Below, piece after piece: positions 17,616-26,278 of a DNA stretch of 64,000 nucleotides (positions are counted from its first letter, which is position 1; the number at the start of each line of letters is the position of its first letter). Origin of the DNA: Oleiagrimonas sp963821885. Its GTDB lineage: Bacteria; Pseudomonadota; Gammaproteobacteria; Xanthomonadales; Rhodanobacteraceae. Location of the stretch: positions 496,001-560,000 of the forward strand of contig CAWGFN010000001.1 in NCBI GenBank assembly GCA_963821885.1, given 5' to 3'. Both the position numbers and the translations under genes were made by a program. Below the pieces are notes generated by a model. The model was not told the origin of the DNA and ran no database searches. It saw only the letters and a list, made by a program, of their open reading frames with translations.

Positions 17616-18280
17616 CGCGCCCCCTCCCCCGTCACCGCCGGCTGCGCGGCGAACCAGTCGGCCACCGCCTTCATGTCCGCGCCATCGAGTGGCGCGGCGA
17701 CATGCCGCATCAGTTCAAGCGGATCGTTGCGGCGGGTGCCGTTCTTCCAGGCCTTGAGCTGGTTTAGAAGGTAGGCCGCCGGCTGCCCGGCCAGCGGCGG
17801 GAAATGCGTGCCCACGCCGATGCCGCCCGGGCCGTGGCACTGCACGCAGGCGGGCACGTTGTGGCTCCAGCGTCCGCGCAGCGCCAATCGCGCGCCGGGG
17901 CCATCCGCGGAAGGCGTCTCGGCCGGCGCCTTGCGCGCCGCGAGCGGTATCGGCATGGCGGCGTAATACGTCGCCATGGCCTGGCGCTCGCTCGCGCTCA
18001 GCGCCCGCGCGTTGGCCCCCATCACGGGGTTTTCGCGCGAACCGGCGGCGAAATCGTCGAGCTGCTTGCGCAGGTACGCGGCCGGCAGCCCGGCCAGTCG
18101 CGGATACCCGGCGATCGCGCTGCCGCCGCCGTTCGTGCCGTGGCAGGCCATGCATGGCGCGGCGCCGTGGCCATTGCCGGACTGCGCGATGCGCGCGGCA
18201 TCCGGCGTCGCGGCCATGACGACCGTCGGCAGCGCTGCAAGCAGCACGATCAGCGGCCCACGCACGAGTCCACGATGCAT
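17612..18280 (-). CDS. tsdB: TsdB-like dihaem cytochrome c (c4 type)
   Basis: A 222-residue periplasmic cytochrome with a signal peptide (cleavage near VMA-AT, about residue 23). Two c4-type haem domains carry CMACH (43-47) and CVQCH (145-149). It is encoded directly before tsdA with a 4-base overlap, the usual tsdBA arrangement, and probably takes electrons from TsdA toward a terminal oxidase. On sequence alone it could be any cytochrome c4; the gene pairing supports TsdB. Confidence 0.82.
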   Translation of the reverse strand: MHRGLVRGPLIVLLAALPTVVMAATPDAARIAQSGNGHGAAPCMACHGTNGGGSAIAGYPRLAGLPAAYLRKQLDDFAAGSRENPVMGANARALSASERQAMATYYAAMPIPLAARKAPAETPSADGPGARLALRGRWSHNVPACVQCHGPGGIGVGTHFPPLAGQPAAYLLNQLKAWKNGTRRNDPLELMRHVAAPLDGADMKAVADWFAAQPAVTGEGAR

Positions 18281-18385
18281 CGATCTCTCCCGGCGACCAG
18301 ACCCGCGGCCGCGTCCCAGGCGCAGACTCTAGCATCGCCCCCGCGACACTGCCGGGCCGCCGCGGCGGGCTGCTAGCATTCGGGG

Positions 18386-20185
18386 ATGAACACCGATATC
18401 ACCCCCCGTCTCGATGCCCTGCGCGCGGCCATGCGCGAACACAATGTCGCCGCCTGCCTGATCCCCAGCGCCGATCCGCACCTTTCCGAATACCTGCCCG
18501 GGCACTGGCAGGCCCGTCGCTGGCTGTCGGGCTTCGACGGCTCGGCCGGCACCCTGGTGGTGACGGCCGACTTCGCCGGCCTGTGGACCGACTCGCGCTA
18601 CTTCGAACAGGCCGAACAGCAGCTCGCCGGCACCGGCGTGCAACTGATGCGCCTGCGCGTGCCGCATACCGCCGAACACGTGCAGTGGCTGCTCGAGACC
18701 CTGCAACCGGGCGACACGCTTGCGGTTGCCGGCGACAGCATCGCCCTGGCCGCCGCGCGCAGCCTGCGCGGGCAGCTCGACCCGGCGGGCGCGAGCCTGC
18801 GCACCGATCTCGATCTGCCCGGCGCCATCTGGAGCGACCGGCCGCCCTTGCCGCAGGCGCCGCTGCGCGCCACCGATCCCGCGTGGAGCGACGGCAGCCG
18901 CGCGCAACGCCTCGAACGCTTGCGCCAGGCCATGGCCGAGGGCCCGGCCAGCCACCACCTGGTGTCCAGCCTGGACGACATCGCCTGGATCACCGGACTG
19001 CGCGGCAGCGACGTGCAGTACAACCCGGTATTCCTGGCCCACCTGCTGCTCGACGCGCGGGGCTGCAGGCTGTTCGTCGACCCGGCCAAGGTCGACGCGC
19101 CCCTGGCCGCCGCGCTGCGCGAGGACGGCATCGCGATCGCCGACTACGCCAGCATCACCGACGCGCTGGCCGCCCTGCCCGACGACGCCCGCGTGATGCT
19201 CGATCCGACGCGCGTGGTGGTCGCCGTGGCCGAGGCGCTGCCGGCGTCGGCCACGGCGGTCGAACGCGCCAACCCGTCGACTGCCATGAAGGCCATCAAG
19301 AGCGAAGCGGAGCTGGGGCACATCCGCGCCACCATGCGCCAGGACGGCGCCGCGCTGGTGCAGGGCATGCACGCCATCGAGCGCCGCCTGGCCGCCGGCG
19401 AAAGCGTCAGCGAACTGGACGTGGCCGACATCCTGCGCGAGAAGCGCAGCGGACGCCCGGCCTTCGTCAGCGAGAGCTTCGGCACCATCGCCGGCTACAT
19501 GGCCAACGGTGCCCTGCCGCACTACAGCGCCACGCCCGAGCACCATGCGCAGCTGGCCGCCGACGGCCTGCTGCTGGTCGACTCCGGCGGCCAGTACGAG
19601 GGCGGCACCACCGACATCACCCGCATGTGGGCCTTCGGCGAGACCACCGCCGAACAGCGTCGCGACTGCACGCGCGTGCTCAAGGGCATGATCGCGCTCA
19701 GCCGCGCGCGCTTCCCGGTCGGCGCCAGCGGCCCGCAACTGGACGCCCTGGCGCGCGCGCCGATCTGGGCCGATGGCGGCGAGTACGGCCACGGCACCGG
19801 CCACGGCGTGGGCTATTTCCTGAATGTGCACGAAGGTCCGCACGGCATCCGTCCGCCCTCGCCGGGCGGCGCGCTGGTGGCACTGGAGAAGGGCATGATC
19901 ACCTCGATCGAACCGGGCCTGTACAAGCCCGGCCGCCACGGCGTGCGCCACGAGAACCTGGCCGCCGTGCGCCACTGGAAGGACACCGAGTTCGGCACGT
20001 TCCTCGCCTTCGAGACGCTGACGATGTGCCCCATCGACACCCGCGCGCTGGAGCCGGACCTGCTGGATGCTGCCGAAAAGGCCTGGCTCAACGACTACCA
20101 TCGCCAGGTCCGCGAGGCGATCTCGCCGTTGCTCGACGACGACGCCGACCGCGCCTGGCTCGAGGCACGCTGCGCGGCGCTTTGA
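18386..20185 (+). CDS. Aminopeptidase P family (M24B) metallopeptidase
   Basis: A 599-residue Xaa-Pro aminopeptidase of the long cytosolic type. Two N-terminal creatinase-like domains (about 1-310) precede the pita-bread catalytic domain. Dinuclear metal ligands are visible: the Asp pair in VDSGGQYEGGTTDITR, the His in HGTGHGVGYFLNVHEGPHG and the Glu residues in ITSIEPGLYKPG and VRHENLAAV. It removes N-terminal residues next to proline. It diverges from tsdB and is monocistronic. Confidence 0.93.
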   Translation: MNTDITPRLDALRAAMREHNVAACLIPSADPHLSEYLPGHWQARRWLSGFDGSAGTLVVTADFAGLWTDSRYFEQAEQQLAGTGVQLMRLRVPHTAEHVQWLLETLQPGDTLAVAGDSIALAAARSLRGQLDPAGASLRTDLDLPGAIWSDRPPLPQAPLRATDPAWSDGSRAQRLERLRQAMAEGPASHHLVSSLDDIAWITGLRGSDVQYNPVFLAHLLLDARGCRLFVDPAKVDAPLAAALREDGIAIADYASITDALAALPDDARVMLDPTRVVVAVAEALPASATAVERANPSTAMKAIKSEAELGHIRATMRQDGAALVQGMHAIERRLAAGESVSELDVADILREKRSGRPAFVSESFGTIAGYMANGALPHYSATPEHHAQLAADGLLLVDSGGQYEGGTTDITRMWAFGETTAEQRRDCTRVLKGMIALSRARFPVGASGPQLDALARAPIWADGGEYGHGTGHGVGYFLNVHEGPHGIRPPSPGGALVALEKGMITSIEPGLYKPGRHGVRHENLAAVRHWKDTEFGTFLAFETLTMCPIDTRALEPDLLDAAEKAWLNDYHRQVREAISPLLDDDADRAWLEARCAAL

Positions 20186-20287
20186 TGTCCCGATCAGCGG
20201 CCTGACCGGGCCGCCGATCACCACGCCACACCGCCCTCCAGTCGCGGCAAACGCCGCCCTCACGGCCGCTCACAGCCTCACCGCACG

Positions 20288-20332
20288 TTGACAGTCCGCG
20301 CCTGATTCGCATAATGACTGAACAGTCAGTCA
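20288..20332 (+). promoter_or_regulatory. Sigma70 promoter with TetR-type operator for the tetR-LolA-like-ABC operon
   Basis: TTGACA (20288-20293) and CATAAT (20310-20315) form a near-consensus promoter with a 16-base spacer. Overlapping the -10 and running downstream is TGACTGAACAGTCA (20315-20328), a perfect 5-4-5 dyad typical of TetR-family operators. A further GTCAGTCA follows. The tetR ATG is at 20348, so the site suggests autorepression. Confidence 0.72.
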
Positions 20333-20347
20333 GTAAATGGCCCCGCC

Positions 20348-20959
20348 ATGCCGCCACGCAGCCACGATCCCGAACGCAAGCGCCAGGAGCTCGTCGAGAG
20401 CGCCGCGTCCGCGTTCGCCGAACGCGGCTTCCGGCGCACCACCATCGACGACATCGCGCAGCGCGCCGGCGTCGCCAAGGGCACGGTCTACCTGTATTTC
20501 AAGGACAAGGAAGACCTCTTCTACGCCACCTTCGAATGGTTCAACCAGCAGAGCATGGCCTACGCCGGACCGGCCATGGCCGCCGCGGGTGACACGGCCA
20601 GCCGCCTGCGTGCGCTGGCCGAATCGGCAGCGCGCTTCATGGTCGAGAACCGCCAGTGGTATCCGCTGACGCTGGAGGTGTGGTCGGCGGCCGGCAGCCA
20701 GGACGCCCGCCAGCGTTTCGCCGACGCCATGCGCGAACTGTACGACGAGTATCGCCAGACGACCGCCGCGATCATCGCCGGCGGCCAGTCCAGCGGCGAG
20801 TTGCGCGCCGACCTCGACCCGGTCGCCCTGGGCGCGATGCTGACCGGCGCCATCGACGGCCTGCTCCTGCAGTGCTGGTTCGAACCCACGCTCGACCCCA
20901 TGCCCCTGATCGATGGCCTGCTCGATCCCCTGTTGCGCGGGATGCGCACGGCGAACTGA
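20348..20959 (+). CDS. TetR/AcrR family transcriptional regulator
   Basis: A 203-residue dimeric repressor. The helix-turn-helix lies at about 30-55 (TTIDDIAQRAGVAKGTVYLY, then FKDKEDLFYATF), and the C-terminal two thirds form the ligand-binding and dimerisation domain. Its gene starts 20 bases after a dyad overlapping its own promoter, so it probably represses itself and the five genes downstream. The LolA-like gene begins 11 bases after its stop. The inducer is unknown, but envelope or lipid stress would fit the operon. Confidence 0.9.
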   Translation: MPPRSHDPERKRQELVESAASAFAERGFRRTTIDDIAQRAGVAKGTVYLYFKDKEDLFYATFEWFNQQSMAYAGPAMAAAGDTASRLRALAESAARFMVENRQWYPLTLEVWSAAGSQDARQRFADAMRELYDEYRQTTAAIIAGGQSSGELRADLDPVALGAMLTGAIDGLLLQCWFEPTLDPMPLIDGLLDPLLRGMRTAN

Positions 20960-20970
20960 AGGACACACCC

Positions 20971-21741
20971 ATGAAACCGCAAACCGCCCTCCTGTCCATC
21001 GTGCTCTCGATCGCGTGCATGGGCAGGGCCGCGGCCGCCCCGCCCGATCCCGGCAGCCTGATCAAGGGCGCGCTGGACTACTGGCGCGGCAGCAGTTCGT
21101 ACACCGAGGTGAGCATGACGATCCATCGGCCGGACTGGGAGCGCAGCATGAGCATGCAGGGCTGGACGCGCGGCGAGAAGGATTCCCTGGTGCGCTTTTC
21201 GGCACCGGCCGCCGACGCCGGCAACGCCACGCTGAAGCTGGGCTCGTCCCTGTGGCTGTTCAATCCCAAGCTGGGACAGGTCATCAAGCTGCCGTTCTCG
21301 ATGATGACGCAGGGCTGGATGGGCTCGGACTTCTCCTACAACGACCTGGCCAAATCCGACCAGGTACTGACCGACTACACCCATCAGGCGGGGCCGACGT
21401 CCACCCGCGACGGCCACGCCGTCTACACGGTCATCTGCCTGCCCAAACCGGATGCCCCGGTCGTCTGGGGCAAGCTCACCCTGCAGATCCGCGACGACCA
21501 CGTGCTGCTGGACGAGACCTACTACGACCAGGCCATGAAGCCGGTGCGGGAACTGAAGACCCTGAAGATCGCCCCCCTGGGTGGCCGTCCCTACCCCGTG
21601 CAAATGCGCATGGTGGCGCTGGACAAGCCCGGGCACTGGACCGAACTCGATTACACCCGCGCGGCCTTCGACCTGAAGCTTCCGGCGTACCTGTTCACGC
21701 TGTCCAACCTGCGCAACCCGCGTCCCTGGTCGACGCCATGA
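20971..21741 (+). CDS. LolA-like outer-membrane lipoprotein-sorting family protein
   Basis: A 256-residue periplasmic protein with a signal peptide (1-23). The mature protein has the features of the LolA-like family annotated as outer-membrane lipoprotein-sorting protein (PF17131 type): alternating beta strands, MQGWTRGEKDSLVRFSAPA and GSSLWLFNPKLGQVIKLP. LolA-fold proteins carry lipids or lipoproteins across the periplasm. It is not the housekeeping LolA, which is shorter. It belongs to the TetR-controlled operon with two FtsX-type permeases, an ATPase and an outer-membrane protein. Confidence 0.83.
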   Translation: MKPQTALLSIVLSIACMGRAAAAPPDPGSLIKGALDYWRGSSSYTEVSMTIHRPDWERSMSMQGWTRGEKDSLVRFSAPAADAGNATLKLGSSLWLFNPKLGQVIKLPFSMMTQGWMGSDFSYNDLAKSDQVLTDYTHQAGPTSTRDGHAVYTVICLPKPDAPVVWGKLTLQIRDDHVLLDETYYDQAMKPVRELKTLKIAPLGGRPYPVQMRMVALDKPGHWTELDYTRAAFDLKLPAYLFTLSNLRNPRPWSTP

Positions 21742-21781
21742 AGGCGCGCATGGCCCACCCGCTGCCGCGGAGCCTCCGCCC

Positions 21782-22999
21782 GTGATCACCCTGGCCTGGC
21801 GCAACCTGTGGCGGCAACGCCGCCGGACCCTGCTGACCAGCGCGGCCATCGCCGTCGCCTGCATGGTGATGATCTTCCTGCTGGCGCTGCAGCTGGGCAC
21901 CTACGCGACCATGAAGGACAACACGCTCAAGGTCTTCGACGGCTTCGCCCAGGTGCAGCAGCCGGACTATCTTGGCGACCCGGGCATCCGCAAGACCATC
22001 CGCCAGCCGCGGGCGCTCAGCGATGCCCTGCGCGCCTTGCCGGGCATCGATGCCACGGCCGTGCGGGCCAGCACCTTTGCGCTGCTCAATCACGGCAAGC
22101 GCAGCGTCGGGGTCTACCTGGTCGGGGTGCAACCGGCGGCGGAAAGACAGGCATCGAGGATTCCGAAGATGCTGCACCAGGGACGCTATCTGCAGGACCA
22201 CCAGGCCGCCGAGGTCGTGGTCGGCGTGGCCCTGGCGCGCAACCTTCGCGTCAAGGTGGGAGACACGGTGACCCTGCTGGGCTCGGCGCGCGACGGATCG
22301 GTCGCCGCCGACCGCCTGGTGGTCACCGGCATCCTCGACAGCGGCATCAGCACGCTCGACCGGCAACTGGCCGAGATGCCGCTCGAACGCTTCCAGTCCG
22401 ATTTCGCCATGCCCGACCAGGCCCACGTGATCGTGCTGTCCGGCGCGCACCTGAGCGACGTCAATGCGGCCCTGCCGCGCGCCCGCGCGCTGGTCGCCGG
22501 GCGCAAGCTTGCCGTGCGCAGCTGGGGCCAGCTGCAGCCGGGCATGAAGCACGCCATCCAGCTCGACGCCAGCACCTCACTGCTGTGGTACGTGAGCCTG
22601 GTGGTGGTCGCCATCGCGCTGCTGCTCAACACCCTGCTGATGTCGGTGCTCGAGCGCACCCGCGAATTCGGCATGCTGATGGCGCTGGGCATGCGACCGG
22701 GCGCGATCGGCCGCATGGTCTGGATGGAGATCCTGATGCTGCTGGCCATCGGCCTGGCCATCGGCATCGCACTGGGTGCCGCGGTCACCGGCTGGTATGC
22801 CGTGCACGGACTGACCCTGCCCGGCACCGAGGATGTCTTCGCGCAGTGGGGGCTGCCGGCGCAGCTGTACCCGCGCGTGGACGCCTGGAGCCTGCTCAGC
22901 GCACCGGCGGCGATGGCCGCATGCACCGCCGTCGCCGGCCTGGTTCCCTACCTGCGCATCCGGCGCTTGCAGCCGGTCAGCGCCATGAGGGCCGCCTGA
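21782..22999 (+). CDS. ABC transporter permease, FtsX/LolE type (first)
   Basis: A 405-residue permease of the FtsX/MacB-PCD type. One transmembrane helix near the N-terminus (about 15-40) is followed by a large periplasmic domain (about 45-255) and three C-terminal helices (about 260-290, 315-340, 370-395). VLERTREFGMLMALGMRPG is the cytoplasmic coupling region. The start is GTG, 40 bases after the LolA-like stop. It overlaps the second permease by one base. The topology matches LolC/LolE and MacB machines that work on periplasmic substrates instead of classical import. Confidence 0.87.
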   Translation: MITLAWRNLWRQRRRTLLTSAAIAVACMVMIFLLALQLGTYATMKDNTLKVFDGFAQVQQPDYLGDPGIRKTIRQPRALSDALRALPGIDATAVRASTFALLNHGKRSVGVYLVGVQPAAERQASRIPKMLHQGRYLQDHQAAEVVVGVALARNLRVKVGDTVTLLGSARDGSVAADRLVVTGILDSGISTLDRQLAEMPLERFQSDFAMPDQAHVIVLSGAHLSDVNAALPRARALVAGRKLAVRSWGQLQPGMKHAIQLDASTSLLWYVSLVVVAIALLLNTLLMSVLERTREFGMLMALGMRPGAIGRMVWMEILMLLAIGLAIGIALGAAVTGWYAVHGLTLPGTEDVFAQWGLPAQLYPRVDAWSLLSAPAAMAACTAVAGLVPYLRIRRLQPVSAMRAA

Positions 23000-24225
23000 T
23001 GGATACCTTGCGACTGCTGACCTCCATGGCCTGGCGCAACCTGTGGCGCAATCACCGCCGCAGCCTCTTGCTGATGCTGGCGGTCGCGATGGGCGTGTGG
23101 TCGCTGATCGGCACCAGCGCCCTGATGCAGGCCTGGTCGGACAGCATGCTCGACGCCGGCCTGATGAACCTGACCGGCCAGGGCCAGGTGCATGCCCGCG
23201 GCTACCTCGACGACCCCAATGTCGAACACGACATGCCGCCCCCGGATGCCTCCATGCAACGCCTGCTGGACGGCCCCGCGGTGGCGGCATGGAGCGAGCG
23301 CATCCGCGTGCCGGCGACCATCCAGAGTGAATACGAGACCTACCCGGTGACCCTGCTCGGCATCCAGCCCGATCGCGAACGCCAGCTGTCGTTCATCGGC
23401 GGTGCCGTCGCGCAGGGCGCGCCCCTGGACGGTCCCGGCGCCACCGGCATCCTGATCGGACGCGAACTGGCCCGGCGCCTGCATACCCGGGTCGGCCGGC
23501 GCGTGGTGGTGATGAGCCAGTCCGCCGGCGGCGAGCTGGCCGAGCGCGGATTCCGCGTGACCGGCATCTACGCCTCCAGCGAGGAGAACGAGAAGGCCTT
23601 CGTGTTCACCGGGCTGGACACCGCGCAACACATGCTCGGCAGCGGGCCGCGGATCTCCGAGATCAGCTTCGACCTGCGCCAGCGCGGACAGCTGGACGGT
23701 TTCGTCGCCCGGTTGCAGGCGGCCGCGCCGAAGCTGGAGGTCAAGCCCTGGCAGGCACTGCTGCCGATGGTCAAGGCCACCAGCGAGCTGTCCGGCGCCT
23801 TCATCTGGGTGTGGCTGGCGATCATGTTCGTGCTGCTCGGCCTGGGCATCGTCAACACGCTGCTGATGGCGTTGTTCGAACGCGTGCGCGAACTGGGCCT
23901 GCTGCAGGCACTGGGCATGAGCCCGCGCCTGATCTTCGCCCAGGTGATGCTCGAGACCATGATGCTGGTCGGCTTCGGCGTGCTGGCCGGCATGGTGCTG
24001 GGCGCGGGCACGCTGCTGTTGTTCCACGACGGCCTGGACCTGGGCTTCCTGGCCGCCGGCGCCGAATGGTTCGGCGGGACCCGCATGCTCTACCCACGGG
24101 TCGAGCCACGGCAATTCATCGAGATCGGCGGGGTGATCTGGATACTCGGCGTCGCCGCCAGCGCCTGGCCGGCCTGGCGCAACGTGCGTCACGTACCCAT
24201 CCAGGCCATGCGCCGCGCCACATGA
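22999..24225 (+). CDS. ABC transporter permease, FtsX/LolE type (second)
   Basis: A 408-residue paralogue of the preceding permease. The N-terminus SMAWRNLWRNHRRSLLLM mirrors LAWRNLWRQRRRTLLTS in the first one, so the pair arose by duplication and probably forms a heterodimer. A periplasmic domain (about 40-265) and three C-terminal helices follow, with the coupling segment LFERVRELGLLQALGMSP. Start and stop overlap neighbours (TGATG at 22997-23001), indicating tight translational coupling. Confidence 0.87.
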   Translation: MDTLRLLTSMAWRNLWRNHRRSLLLMLAVAMGVWSLIGTSALMQAWSDSMLDAGLMNLTGQGQVHARGYLDDPNVEHDMPPPDASMQRLLDGPAVAAWSERIRVPATIQSEYETYPVTLLGIQPDRERQLSFIGGAVAQGAPLDGPGATGILIGRELARRLHTRVGRRVVVMSQSAGGELAERGFRVTGIYASSEENEKAFVFTGLDTAQHMLGSGPRISEISFDLRQRGQLDGFVARLQAAAPKLEVKPWQALLPMVKATSELSGAFIWVWLAIMFVLLGLGIVNTLLMALFERVRELGLLQALGMSPRLIFAQVMLETMMLVGFGVLAGMVLGAGTLLLFHDGLDLGFLAAGAEWFGGTRMLYPRVEPRQFIEIGGVIWILGVAASAWPAWRNVRHVPIQAMRRAT

Positions 24226-24233
24226 GGACCGAC

Positions 24234-24916
<683 letters not shown>

Positions 24917-24920
<4 letters not shown>

Positions 24921-26176
24921 AAACGTACCTGCTCGCCGCCGTGCTCGGGATTGTCCTCGCGGCCGTGCCGCCGGCGCACGCGCAGCTGCGCAGCGAACTG
25001 AAACTGGAAAACGCCGTTCACGCCAACCGCCGGCAGAGTCTGGACGCGGCCTTCGGCGAGCAGCATCGCGTGGACCGATCGCTGAAGCTTCGGCTGATGT
25101 GGTCGCATGCCTTCTCCGGCTCCGGGTGGAGCCTGGACACCGCCTATCAGTTCGATGCCGACCAGGGCGGCGGGGTCCGGCTGCAGCGCCTGCTTCGGCA
25201 GGCGTTCCCGGCGCAGTACACGAACCCGCAACAGCGCAACTGGTGGCCGCTCTGGCGCCGCATCAGCGATCGCGGCAACCACGCGCTGAGCCAGCGCCTG
25301 GACCGTTTCTCCCTGAACTACGCCGGCCAGCACCTGGTGCTGCGCCTGGGTCGTCAGGCGCTGACCTGGGGCGGCGGCCTGGTGTTCCGGCCCATGGACC
25401 TGTTCAACCCCTTCGCCCCGGACGCCACCGACACCGAGTACAAGCCCGGATCGGACATGCTGTACGCGCAATGGCTGTTCGACGACGGCTCCGACGTGCA
25501 GGGCGTGATCGTGCCGCGCCGCCATCCGGCCGACCGCCGACTGGCCGGAAACGACAGCGCCGCGGGTCTCAAGTGGCATCGGCAGTTCGGCGCCGAGCAA
25601 CCGCTCGGCCTCGACCTGATGCTGGCCCGGGATGCCGGCGCCGACGTGCTCGGCGTCGGCCTCGACGGATCGCTGGGCGGCACCAGCTGGAATGCCGAAC
25701 TGGTGCCGACACGCGTGCGCGGCGGCGGCGTGCGCACCTCGATGCTTGCCAACATGCAGTACGCATGGAGCTGGCGCGGACGCAGCGTCAACGGCTTCGT
25801 CGAATACTTCCACAACGGGTTCGGCGTCGGCGACCGACGCCCCCTGCAGCGCCTGCCGGCACCGCTGACGGCACGGCTGGCACGCGGCACGGTGTTCACC
25901 ACGGCGCGCAACTACCTGGCGATCGGCGCCGACCTGCAGTGGACGCCGCTGCTGACACTCCGTCCGGGCGTGATCGGCAACCTCGACGACCGCAGCACCC
26001 TGTTCACCGCGCAAGCCGCCTACAGCCTCAGCCAGGACGTCACCCTGACCGCCGGCATGCAATGGCCGCTCGGTGGCTACGGCAGCGAGTACGGCGGCCT
26101 GCCCGTCACCGACGCGCACGTGGTCTTCGCCTCGCCCGCACGCAACGTGTACCTGCGCCTGACCTGGTATCCGTAA
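24917..26176 (+). CDS. Predicted outer-membrane beta-barrel protein of the ABC operon
   Basis: A 419-residue exported protein with a signal peptide (1-22, cleavage near AHA-Q). The mature part alternates amphipathic strands (RLGRQALTWGGGLVFRPMDL is conserved-looking in DUF1302-like barrels) and ends YLRLTWYP, compatible with a 16- to 18-stranded barrel. I do not assign a named family. The GTG start overlaps the ATPase stop by four bases, so it belongs to the operon and may form the outer-membrane end of the transport route. That role is inferred. Confidence 0.68.
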
Positions 26177-26188
26177 CGCCGCTCAATA

Positions 26189-26210
26189 TATGCGACGCGC
26201 ATGTCGCATA
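26189..26210. promoter_or_regulatory. Inverted repeat between the outer-membrane gene and parE
   Basis: TATGCGAC and GTCGCATA form a perfect 8-bp dyad around GCGCAT. It lies 12 bases after the previous stop and about 70 bases before the parE ATG; TTGACC (26212-26217), a possible -35, is immediately after it. It may be a weak terminator or an operator for parE. There is no T-run. Confidence 0.35.
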
Positions 26211-26278
26211 CTTGACCGCATGTGCAGGCCTGTCCATGCTGCATCGCCATTCACCGCCCCATACAAGATCAACGCAAC

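Noticed and set aside
18329..20263. A 644-codon open frame antisense to the M24 aminopeptidase
   Set aside because: The protein has no family features and the opposite strand carries a complete enzyme with metal ligands.
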